Source: Streptacidiphilus melanogenes (GTDB lineage Bacteria; Actinomycetota; Actinomycetes; Streptomycetales; Streptomycetaceae). Taken from it: a DNA stretch of 64,000 nucleotides. Shown in pieces: positions 1 to 7,492 of this stretch (positions are counted from its first letter, which is position 1; each line of letters begins with the position of its first letter). Below the pieces are notes generated by a model, which saw only the letters and a program-made list of their open reading frames with translations, ran no database searches and had not been told where the DNA came from. The position numbers and the translations under genes were made by a program. The DNA lies in NCBI RefSeq assembly GCF_000787835.1, contig NZ_BBPP01000029.1:43762-107761 (forward strand). Reading direction: 5' to 3'.

Positions 1-102
1 GCACGGCACCGCCGGGGCGGCGGCCGCGGCCGGTGGCGGGGAAGGCGCCGCCGGCGTCGCCGCGGCCCCGAAGGCGCCCCGCGTGTGGTGCTGGTCCTTC
101 AC
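1..102 (-). CDS. 5' end of the fourth gene of the siderophore operon (cut by the window edge)
   Basis: A GTG at 100-102 overlaps the TGA stop of the IucA/IucC gene (GTGA), the same coupling used by the genes upstream. The frame stays open to base 1. The visible 34 codons are Ala/Pro-rich, with no recognisable domain. In rhizobactin-type operons the gene after the first IucA/IucC synthetase is an N-acetyltransferase, followed by a lysine/diamine monooxygenase, so either is expected here by context. Product not recognisable from the visible part. Confidence 0.45.
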   Translation of the reverse strand, partial: MKDQHHTRGAFGAAATPAAPSPPPAAAAAPAVPC

Positions 103-2183
103 GCTCCCGCCCCGGCGAGCGCGCCGGCTCCCGGCACGGCCGGCAACACCGACGCCGGGGCGGCGAGCACCAGCGGGTTGGCGTAGGGGACGTACACCGA
201 CTGCGTCTCCACCGGCCCGACCAGCTCGTCCATGCTGTGGAGGCGGGTGAGCAGGTTCGCCTTGCAGCGCAGGACGGGCGTGTCCAGCAGCCGGGCGGCC
301 AGGGGCGACCCCGTGGCCTTGCCCTGCCCTGCCAGGAACCCGCGCAGCGCGGCGAGCAGCACCCGCTCGTCGGACAACTCCTGGGCGCCGAACGCGCCCA
401 CCAGGCCGAGGAGGTGGTTGATGCCCAGGTAGTAGGCGAACCGCTCGTCCGCCACCGCGTCCGGGACGAAGGTGTCGCTGGCCCGGCCGATGCCCGGAAG
501 CCGCTGCTCCAGCCCTGCGGCCGCCGAATCGCGGAAGTAGTAGCCCTGGTTGTCGCGGTAGCGGCCGCCGACGGGCCAGCCTTCCGTATCGAGGACGACC
601 AGGCTGTTCTGCTGGTGCGCCTCCAGGGCGATGCCCGCGTGGCCGTCCAGCCAGAGGATGGGGAGCACCACGGCGTCGAGGTAGCGCAGGAACCATTCGG
701 CCGCCACGGTCGACAGCGGACGGCCGGTTCGAGCGGACAACCGGTGGACCAGTTCGGCGAGGTGCGAGGCGTGTCCGCCCGGCCAGGGACGTTCGGCCAC
801 CAGACCGGCCACGCAGTGGGCCCGTTCCTGCGCGCCGAAGGGATTCTGGCGCAGGACGGTGTCGAAGCCGCTCGCGCAGCCGGGTTCTGCCGCCACGCCG
901 GGGAGGTCGACGCCGATCCAGGCCGGATCGCGGACGATGTCGAACCCGGGGTGGGCGCCGCGCCACTCGGCGCCCAACCCGGACTCCAGCAGCCGGTGCA
1001 CCTCGGCGCCACGCAGCAGCTCCTTGCGCAGGTTCTCCCGGCGGGAGTTGGTGATACGCAGCCCGAGGGAGAGCTTGAGCATCCAGGGCGTTCCCGGCCG
1101 GTAGACGGTGCGCACGGAGGAGGTCGGAAACCAGAGCCCGCCCGCCTGGCCCAGATCGTGCACGCGCCCGGCGTCGAGCAGCGCGCGGATGGCCGGGCGG
1201 TTGCTCAACTCCCGAGCCTGCCAAGGATGGACGGGCAGCAGGACCGTTCCGTCCGGCGGCGGAGGGGCGTCCGCGCCGCGTAGGGCCGAGGTGATCAGGG
1301 CCGTTCCGGCCACGCCCAGCAAACCTGCCGACGGGCCGTCCGGCGCGCCGTCGGGTCGACCGGACGAGGCCCAGGACGGCAGCGCTCCCTCGCCCGCGGC
1401 TACGAGGTCGCGGTCGACAGCGAACCAGTGCAGGTGCAACGCACCGCGGAGTTCCGGTGAGTAGGCGGCGGTTTCGGCGTCGCCGAGGCCCTCTCGGCTC
1501 TTCGGCGTCGGATGGAGCGGGTGCCCGAGCAACAGGGCCTGCTCGGAGCGGAGGAACGGCGTGAGGCTCGGTCCCGGCTCGGCGGCTGCTCTCCTCTCGG
1601 CGACGAACTGCGCTGTTCGTCGCACCGAGTCCGCGACGCGCCCCGCCAGATCGGCGACGTGCTCGGGCCGCACCACGGTTCCGCCTTCGGCGGTCGGCTC
1701 CGCCCTCCCCGCCGTCCCCGCCGTCCCGCTCGCCGCACCGCTGCGACCCGCCGATCGTGCCAGCAGTGCGGCGACGGTGACGGCGTCGGCCGGGCGGGCC
1801 GACTCGGCGACGGGGACGGCGGTCTCGGCAGCGGTTGTCGCGTCCGTGCGGCGAACCAGGCAGGCGCGTCCGAAGCGGTGCCATCCGGCGGCTGATCGAT
1901 GGCGCACCGGCGCGCGCAGCAACAGGCCGTCTTCCAGCGGGAGTTCCAGGACCTTCCCCACGGCTGGAACCTCGGTGCCGGTCTCACGCACCCAGCAGCG
2001 CAGCAGGTTCTCGATCGCCGCGGCGTCCGCGACCACGACCGGGTCCGGATCGTGCAACGGATCGGGGGCGGTGGGCAGGATGACGCCGAGGTCAGGCAGG
2101 GACGAGGGCAAGGGCGAGGACGCGAGCGGGGACAACGACGGGGACGGTGGCGTGAGGGGCTGCTGCGCGGGGAGGGTGGTCAC
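99..2183 (-). CDS. IucA/IucC-family NRPS-independent siderophore synthetase
   Basis: Cytosolic ATP-dependent synthetase that condenses a carboxylate (typically citrate) with an amine or hydroxylamine; 694 residues, slightly long for the family. Family motifs visible are GHPLHPTPKSR in the N-terminal half, LLPVHPWQ, the adenylation-region stretch around RTVYRPG followed by KLSLGLRITNSRREN, and the C-terminal HQQN with GRYRDNQGYYF (FhuF-like metal-binding part). The first 35 residues and the last 20 are Ala/Pro-rich and probably disordered. The start ATG overlaps the upstream decarboxylase stop (ATGA) and its own stop overlaps the next GTG, so it is the third gene of a coupled operon. The diaminopropane-forming genes upstream suggest a schizokinen/rhizobactin-like amide bond; the product is inferred. 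Confidence 0.9.
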   Translation of the reverse strand: MTTLPAQQPLTPPSPSLSPLASSPLPSSLPDLGVILPTAPDPLHDPDPVVVADAAAIENLLRCWVRETGTEVPAVGKVLELPLEDGLLLRAPVRHRSAAGWHRFGRACLVRRTDATTAAETAVPVAESARPADAVTVAALLARSAGRSGAASGTAGTAGRAEPTAEGGTVVRPEHVADLAGRVADSVRRTAQFVAERRAAAEPGPSLTPFLRSEQALLLGHPLHPTPKSREGLGDAETAAYSPELRGALHLHWFAVDRDLVAAGEGALPSWASSGRPDGAPDGPSAGLLGVAGTALITSALRGADAPPPPDGTVLLPVHPWQARELSNRPAIRALLDAGRVHDLGQAGGLWFPTSSVRTVYRPGTPWMLKLSLGLRITNSRRENLRKELLRGAEVHRLLESGLGAEWRGAHPGFDIVRDPAWIGVDLPGVAAEPGCASGFDTVLRQNPFGAQERAHCVAGLVAERPWPGGHASHLAELVHRLSARTGRPLSTVAAEWFLRYLDAVVLPILWLDGHAGIALEAHQQNSLVVLDTEGWPVGGRYRDNQGYYFRDSAAAGLEQRLPGIGRASDTFVPDAVADERFAYYLGINHLLGLVGAFGAQELSDERVLLAALRGFLAGQGKATGSPLAARLLDTPVLRCKANLLTRLHSMDELVGPVETQSVYVPYANPLVLAAPASVLPAVPGAGALAGAGA

Positions 2184-3922
2184 GCGGGCTTCTCCTGGGT
2201 CTTGCTCGGGCGGTGCTGGTCGGCTCCGGCGCGGCCCGCCCGTTCGTGCTCGACCGCGGCACCCGCCGCGACGACCAGAGCGAGCAGGCGGTCGAGATCC
2301 GCTTCTGTGCTGTGAGGGTTGAGCAGGGTGAGCTTCAGCCGCACACCTCCGCCGGCTCCCGGCAGTTCGGTGCGACCGACGACGGCGGTGCCGTTGGCGA
2401 GCAGCATCCGGCGCAGCTCGGCATTGACGAGGTCGACGTCATCAGGGCCGCTCTCGTCGGCCACGGCTGCGGCCAGGCCGAGCTCGGGGAGGTAGCGGAA
2501 GAGCACGGTGGTCAGCACCGGTTGCGCGACCAGCTCCAGACGCGGTTCCGCGGCGATCACGCGCGCCGCGTGGCGGGCGAGCTCGTGGCAGCGGTCCACC
2601 ATGGAGCCGAGACCGGCCCGACCGAGACTGCGCAGAGTGACGGCGACCTTGAAGGCGTCCGGTCGTCGCGTCGTGCGGAGGGAGCGGCCGAGGAGAGAGG
2701 TGTAGCCGGCCTCCTCGTCGTCGGCCGGATTGAGATACGCCACCCGCTGCTCCAGCGGGCTCAGCGTCGCCGCTTCGGCGGCCAGCAGGACGCCGGCCGC
2801 GACCGGCTGCCAACCCAGCTTGTGCAGGTCGAGGCTGACGGTGTCCGCGAGGCCCAGCCCGTCGAGGAGCGGCGCGAGGGCCCGCGAGAAGAGCGCGCCA
2901 CCCCCGTAGGCGGCGTCGACGTGCAGCGGCACACCGTGCCGCCGGGCGACGGCGGCGACGGTGCGCAGCGGGTCGACGGCGCCACGGTCCGTGGTCCCAG
3001 CCGTCGCGACGACGCAGCACGGGACGAGCCCGCCGGTGCGGGCGTCGGCCAGGCTCCAGTCGAGCAGGCGCGGGTCCATGGCTCCGTCGTCGGCCACCTC
3101 GATCGGCACCACGGCGTGGGAGCCCAGGCCCAGCACCGCAGCCGCCCGGGCCAGCGAGAAGTGTGCGGCGGTCGAACAGAAGATCCGCAGCCGTCCGGCG
3201 GCTTCGGCGGGGATCGCGCCACCCCCCTGGAGGGCGAACTCCCGCGCCAGGACGGCGTCTCGTGCGAGCAGCAGGGCCATCAGGTTGGACTCGGTCCCAC
3301 CGGTGGTGAAGACGCCGCGCGCAGCGTCGGGACACTCGAAGCCCACGGTCTCGGCGAGCAGCCGCAGCACGGCCGTCTCGATCTCGGTGCCGCCGGGGGC
3401 CTGGTCCCACGAGTCGAGGGAGGGGTTCAGCGCGGCCACGGCCAGGTCTGCCGCGGTGGCCACGGCGAGCGAGGGGACGTTCAGATGGGCGGCACAGGCA
3501 GGATCGGCAGGATCCGCGGCGGTGGCCGCCAGCGCACGGGTCAGCTCCACGAGGGCATCCGGATCGCCCGTCTCCGGGAGCAGCGCATCCGGGCGGAGCA
3601 GTTCGCGGAGCAGGCGGGCCACGCCGCTCGGCCCCCCAGCGGGCAGCGGCCCGCCGCGCGCTTCCGCCCCGACTCGCAGGGCTCCCAACACCTGTGCCAG
3701 CAGGGGCGCCAGGGCCTCGGGCCCGTCCAGCCCACCGGCCAGTTCCGCCCCGCGCGCGAGGCCCCTGCCTCCGGCCAGCGCGCCGGAGCGACCGCCAGCA
3801 CCGCCGAGTCCCGCGCCACCCCCCTCCGCGGCGCCTGTGTCTCCGCGGCTCGCGCCTTCGCCACTCGCGTCGCGCGAGTCGGGAGGTTCCGAGGTCCGGC
3901 CCCGCACCCCCTCGGAGGTCAC
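2180..3922 (-). CDS. PLP-dependent group II decarboxylase, probably L-2,4-diaminobutyrate decarboxylase
   Basis: 580 residues. Predicted to convert L-2,4-diaminobutyrate to 1,3-diaminopropane. The fold-type I decarboxylase core has TTGGTESNLMALL near residue 210, HVDAAYGGG near 325, and the PLP lysine in LDLHKLGWQP near residue 368. The first about 70 residues are a Gly/Ala/Arg-rich tail not found in typical family members. Start and stop overlap both neighbours by 4 bases (ATGA), so translation is coupled to the aminotransferase upstream and the siderophore synthetase downstream. Substrate is assigned from the pairing with the aminotransferase (as in RhbA-RhbB); a tyrosine- or glutamate-type decarboxylase would look similar in sequence. 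Confidence 0.85.
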   Translation of the reverse strand: MTSEGVRGRTSEPPDSRDASGEGASRGDTGAAEGGGAGLGGAGGRSGALAGGRGLARGAELAGGLDGPEALAPLLAQVLGALRVGAEARGGPLPAGGPSGVARLLRELLRPDALLPETGDPDALVELTRALAATAADPADPACAAHLNVPSLAVATAADLAVAALNPSLDSWDQAPGGTEIETAVLRLLAETVGFECPDAARGVFTTGGTESNLMALLLARDAVLAREFALQGGGAIPAEAAGRLRIFCSTAAHFSLARAAAVLGLGSHAVVPIEVADDGAMDPRLLDWSLADARTGGLVPCCVVATAGTTDRGAVDPLRTVAAVARRHGVPLHVDAAYGGGALFSRALAPLLDGLGLADTVSLDLHKLGWQPVAAGVLLAAEAATLSPLEQRVAYLNPADDEEAGYTSLLGRSLRTTRRPDAFKVAVTLRSLGRAGLGSMVDRCHELARHAARVIAAEPRLELVAQPVLTTVLFRYLPELGLAAAVADESGPDDVDLVNAELRRMLLANGTAVVGRTELPGAGGGVRLKLTLLNPHSTEADLDRLLALVVAAGAAVEHERAGRAGADQHRPSKTQEKPA

Positions 3923-5562
3923 TCCGCACCGCCGGGGCAGGGAACCGGCTCGGACGCAGCGGATCGGGCGGCCGGCACCCGGCCGACCGGAGGCGGGACC
4001 CTCGGCCCCGGTGCCGCAGCCGCCCGTGGAACGGCCGACACCGCAACCGACACCGCAGCGCTCGGCACCACAGCGGTTGGCACCGCAGCGCTCGGCACCA
4101 CGGCGGTTGGCACCGCGGCGGCCGACGCGGACAGCCAGGCCGGGCCGTAGAGCCGGCGACCGGCCGAGACGATCGCGTCGGCGAGTCGTTCCAGCACCGC
4201 CTCCGCCTGCTCGTCCGTCATCGTGAGCGGGGGCAGCAGGCGGACCACCGAGCCATGGCGGCCCCCGAGTTCGAGGATCAGACCGAGACGGAGCGCCTCG
4301 CTGCGGACGGCATGGGCGAGTTCCGGGGCGGCGGGCCGGGCGCCCAGGTCGTCGGGGGCGGTCTGGTGGTCCACCAGCTCGACGCCCAGCATCAGGCCCC
4401 GGCCGCGCACGTCGCCGACGACGGGGAGCTCACGCTGGATGCCGCGCAGGCGGGCCAGCATGCGGGTGCCGAGCTCGGCGGCGCGGGCGGACAGACCCTG
4501 CTCGCGGACGAAGCGGAGCGTCGCCGCGCCCGCCGCCATGGCGAGTTGGTTCCCGCGGAAGGTGCCCGCATGGGCGCCGGGAGACCATGCGTCGAGGTCC
4601 GAGCGGTAGACGATCGCGGCCAGCGGCAGGCTGCCGCCGACGGCCTTGGAGATGACCATGACGTCCGGCTCCACTCCGGAGTGCTCGACGGCCCAGAAGG
4701 CGCCGGTGCGGCCGACACCGGTCTGGACCTCGTCCAGGATCAGCGGGATGCCGTGGCGCGCTGTCAACTCCCGCTGCTCGCGCAGCCACTCGTCGGGTGC
4801 GGGGATGACGCCGCCCTCGCCCTGGACGGCCTCGACGAGCATCCCCGCCGGGCGGTCGACGCCACCCTTGGGATCCTCCAGCAGGGAGGTGGCCCAGCGC
4901 GTGCCCAGCCGGGCCCCGGCGGAGCCGCCGACGCCGAACGGGCAGCGGTAGGCGTAGGGGTAGGGCAGACGGGTCACCGAGCCGCCTGCGCCACCCCCCT
5001 CGCCGAGCCCGGCGCGGACGGCCACGTCGCCCGTGGCTCCGAGGGAGCCGGCGGTCTGTCCGTGGTAGCCGCCGGTGAAGGCGAGCAGGCCGTTGCGGCC
5101 GGTGGCGAGGCGGACCAGCTTCAGTGCGGCCTCGACCGCATCCGTCCCGGCGGGGCCACAGAACTGGATGCGCCCGTCACGCGCCAGCGAGGGCGGCAGC
5201 GTCTCGAAGAGCGCGGTGGTGAACTCGTCCTTCACCGGCGTGGCCAGGTCCAGGACGTGCAGGGGCGCCCCGGACTCGAGGACCGCGCGGATCGCCTCCA
5301 GCACGACGGGGTGGTTGTGGCCGAGTGCGAGGGTCCCCGCACCGGCCAGGCAGTCCAGGTAGCGGCGGCCGTCGGCGCCCTCGACGGTCATGCCGCGGGC
5401 GCGGACCGGGACGATCGGCAGGGACCGCGCGTACGTGCGGGCGGAGGACTCACGCGCGGCCTGCCGCCCGAGGATCGCCTCTGCGCTCCCACCCGTCGTG
5501 GCGGTGTTCGGCGTCGTGGACGGCATGGACGACATGGACGACATGGGGGCCCTGGTGGACAT
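3919..5562 (-). CDS. Class III aminotransferase, probably diaminobutyrate-2-oxoglutarate aminotransferase, with a repetitive C-terminal tail
   Basis: 547 residues from the ATG at 5562, which lies 11 bases after GGAGG; the frame is open further upstream but without a better site. Predicted to make L-2,4-diaminobutyrate from aspartate semialdehyde and glutamate. Visible are the cofactor segment GPAGTDAVEAALKLVR (about residue 115), LILDEVQTGVGRTG (about 275) and the PLP lysine in MVISKAVGGSLPLA (about 305). The catalytic domain ends near residue 465. The remaining about 80 residues are an Ala/Val/Pro tail partly encoded by a 30-bp tandem repeat, which family members of about 420-460 residues lack. 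It is the first gene of the operon. No convincing iron-regulator box was found upstream. Confidence 0.88.
   Translation of the reverse strand: MSTRAPMSSMSSMPSTTPNTATTGGSAEAILGRQAARESSARTYARSLPIVPVRARGMTVEGADGRRYLDCLAGAGTLALGHNHPVVLEAIRAVLESGAPLHVLDLATPVKDEFTTALFETLPPSLARDGRIQFCGPAGTDAVEAALKLVRLATGRNGLLAFTGGYHGQTAGSLGATGDVAVRAGLGEGGGAGGSVTRLPYPYAYRCPFGVGGSAGARLGTRWATSLLEDPKGGVDRPAGMLVEAVQGEGGVIPAPDEWLREQRELTARHGIPLILDEVQTGVGRTGAFWAVEHSGVEPDVMVISKAVGGSLPLAAIVYRSDLDAWSPGAHAGTFRGNQLAMAAGAATLRFVREQGLSARAAELGTRMLARLRGIQRELPVVGDVRGRGLMLGVELVDHQTAPDDLGARPAAPELAHAVRSEALRLGLILELGGRHGSVVRLLPPLTMTDEQAEAVLERLADAIVSAGRRLYGPAWLSASAAAVPTAVVPSAAVPTAVVPSAAVSVAVSAVPRAAAAPGPRVPPPVGRVPAARSAASEPVPCPGGAE
4051..4120 (+). 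repeat. 30-bp tandem repeat inside the aminotransferase C-terminal tail
   Basis: Two 30-bp copies (4051-4080 and 4081-4110) differ at one base, and a third copy is started at 4111-4120. The unit keeps the reading frame and encodes a 10-residue Ala/Val/Pro/Ser module on the minus strand. Likely a slippage-type expansion. Confidence 0.9.
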
Positions 5563-5745
5563 GGGCTCAGTACCTCCTCGCGGACGGGCAACCACCCGAA
5601 CGAGCAGCCCCGGTTGCGGTGGTACGCACCCCCTTCGGGTGACGTTCCATCGGGCTAACGACCATGAGCGCCACGGAGAAACGGCCTTGCACAAACCCCG
5701 CACACGAGCTGCACGTAGGAGGCGGTGCAGCAAGGAACGGGACAG

Positions 5746-5801
5746 CCAAGGAGCGCGAAAACCAAGGAGCTCAAGGCCAAGGAGCTCAAGGCCAAGGAGC
5801 G
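5746..5801 (+). repeat. 15-bp direct repeats between the siderophore operon and hflX
   Basis: The decamer CCAAGGAGCT/G occurs four times (5746, 5762, 5777, 5792). The middle part is two exact 15-bp tandem copies, 5762-5776 and 5777-5791. The array sits in the 349-bp gap 5563-5911, upstream of the siderophore operon and downstream of hflX. Function unknown; it could be a regulator-binding array or slippage product. The remainder of the gap holds the hairpin at 5814-5853 and the operon leader. Confidence 0.8.
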
Positions 5802-5813
5802 CAGAAACGACTG

Positions 5814-5853
5814 AGGCCCGCGTGTCCGGGTGTTCCCGGGACCACACGGGCCT
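5814..5853 (-). terminator. Hairpin terminator downstream of hflX
   Basis: A near-perfect inverted repeat with arms AGGCCCG(C)GTGTCCGGG and CCCGGGACCACACGGGCCT around a TGTT loop, 59 bases past the hflX stop. No U-tract follows, which is usual for GC-rich actinomycete terminators. Confidence 0.65.
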
Positions 5854-5911
5854 CTGCCCTGTCCTGAGTGCCCTCAGGGGCTCTCAGGTTTTCTCAGCAC
5901 GCCGACCGCTC

Positions 5912-7456
5912 TCAGCTCTCGGCGGCCGCCAGTGCCAGCGGCGCGAGCGCGAAAGCCTCGAGCTCGGCGGCCAGTTCGGAGCCGACGCGGGCGCGCAGCA
6001 CGGTGCCCTCGCCGTTGTGCTCCTCGCCCAGCACCTCGCCGTCGCGGTGGACCTTGGCCACCAGGTCGCCGCGCGTGTACGGCACGAGCGCGGTGACCTC
6101 GATCGACGGGCGCGGCAGCTCGGACTCGATGAGCGTCAGCAGCTCCTCGATTCCCGCGCCGGAGCGAGCGGAGACCGCGATCGCGTGCGGCTCACGGCGC
6201 AGCAGGCGCGCGAGGACGAGCGGGTCGGCGACGTCCGCCTTGTTGATCACCACGATCTCCGGCACGTTCTGCGCGCCGACCTCGACGACGACCTCGCGCA
6301 CGGCGGCCAGCTGGGCCTCCGGCTCGGGGTGCGCGCCGTCGACGACGTGCAGGATCAGGTCGGCGTCGGCGACCTCCTCCATGGTCGAGCGGAAGGCCTC
6401 GACCAGGTGGTGCGGGAGGTGGCGGACGAAGCCGACCGTGTCGGCCAGGGTGTAGACGCGGCCGCCGGGCGTCTCGGCGCGGCGGACGGTCGGGTCCAGG
6501 GTGGCGAACAGGGCGTTCTCCACCAGCACTCCGGCTCCGGTGAGCCGGTTGAGCAGGGAGGACTTGCCGGCGTTGGTGTAGCCGGCGATGGCCACCGAGG
6601 GCACCTGGTTGCGACGGCGCTCCTGCCGCTTGGTGTCGCGACCCTTCTTCATGTCCGCGATCTCGCGGCGGAGCTTCGCCATCTTCTCGCGGATCCGGCG
6701 CCGGTCCGTCTCGATCTTGGTCTCACCGGGACCACGGGTGGCCATGCCGCCGCCGGACGAGCCGGAGCCACCACCACCCATCTGCCGGGACAGCGACTGA
6801 CCCCAGCCTCGCAGCCGCGGCAGCATGTACTGCATCTGCGCGAGGGAGACCTGGGCCTTGCCCTCGCGGGACTTGGCGTGCTGGGCGAAGATGTCCAGGA
6901 TCAGGGCGGTCCGGTCGACCACCTTGACCTTGACGACGTCCTCGAGGTGAATCAGCTGGGCGGGCGAGAGCTCACCGTCGCAGACCACCGTGTCGGCGCC
7001 GCTGGACAGCACGATGTCGCGCAGCTCGGCGGCCTTGCCGGAGCCGATGTAGGTCGCCGGGTCGGGCCGGTCGCGGCGCTGGATCACGCCGTCGAGCACC
7101 TGGGAGCCGGCGGTCTCGGCGAGGGCGGCGAGCTCGGCGAGCGAGTTCTCGGCCTCCTCGGCCGTGCCGTCCGTCCACACGCCGACGAGGACGACGCGCT
7201 CCAGGCGGAGCTGTCGGTACTCGACCTCGGTGACGTCCTCGAGCTCGGTGGAGAGCCCGGTGACACGACGCAGCGAGGCTCGGTCGGAGCGGTCGTACTG
7301 GTCGCCGTCGTAGTCGTTGGTGTAGAGGCGCCCGGGAATCCCGTCGATTCCCGCGAGGTCCTCGTCCATCAGTGCCTCTGCGCGCAGACCGGCCGGGCGG
7401 CGGGCGCCGCGGCCGTCGTTCGCGTCGGCGTCGCGGGTTTCGAACGTGGAGGTCAT
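5912..7456 (-). CDS. hflX: GTPase HflX
   Basis: Ribosome-associated GTPase thought to split stalled or heat-damaged 70S ribosomes. 514 residues. Residues 1-80 are an acidic actinobacterial extension. The HflX N-terminal domain follows (VLVGVW, then PATYIGSGKAAEL near residue 140), then a coiled-coil linker with the Gly-rich GGGGSGSSGGG segment and GPGETKIETDRR, and the G domain with P-loop GYTNAGKSSLLN near residue 297, G3 DTVGF and G4 NKAD. AAGGA lies 5 bases before the ATG. The gene follows rshA on the same strand with a 36-base gap, so the two may be cotranscribed. Confidence 0.95.
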   Translation of the reverse strand: MTSTFETRDADANDGRGARRPAGLRAEALMDEDLAGIDGIPGRLYTNDYDGDQYDRSDRASLRRVTGLSTELEDVTEVEYRQLRLERVVLVGVWTDGTAEEAENSLAELAALAETAGSQVLDGVIQRRDRPDPATYIGSGKAAELRDIVLSSGADTVVCDGELSPAQLIHLEDVVKVKVVDRTALILDIFAQHAKSREGKAQVSLAQMQYMLPRLRGWGQSLSRQMGGGGSGSSGGGMATRGPGETKIETDRRRIREKMAKLRREIADMKKGRDTKRQERRRNQVPSVAIAGYTNAGKSSLLNRLTGAGVLVENALFATLDPTVRRAETPGGRVYTLADTVGFVRHLPHHLVEAFRSTMEEVADADLILHVVDGAHPEPEAQLAAVREVVVEVGAQNVPEIVVINKADVADPLVLARLLRREPHAIAVSARSGAGIEELLTLIESELPRPSIEVTALVPYTRGDLVAKVHRDGEVLGEEHNGEGTVLRARVGSELAAELEAFALAPLALAAAES

Positions 7457-7492
7457 TGCGTCCTTTGGCAGTCGATGACAGTCGGTCGGGGC

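Noticed and set aside
5645-5670. Possible iron-regulator (DmdR/IdeR) box before the siderophore operon
   Set aside because: Only one weak half-site around GGGCTAACG; the second half and the TTAGGTTAG core are missing.
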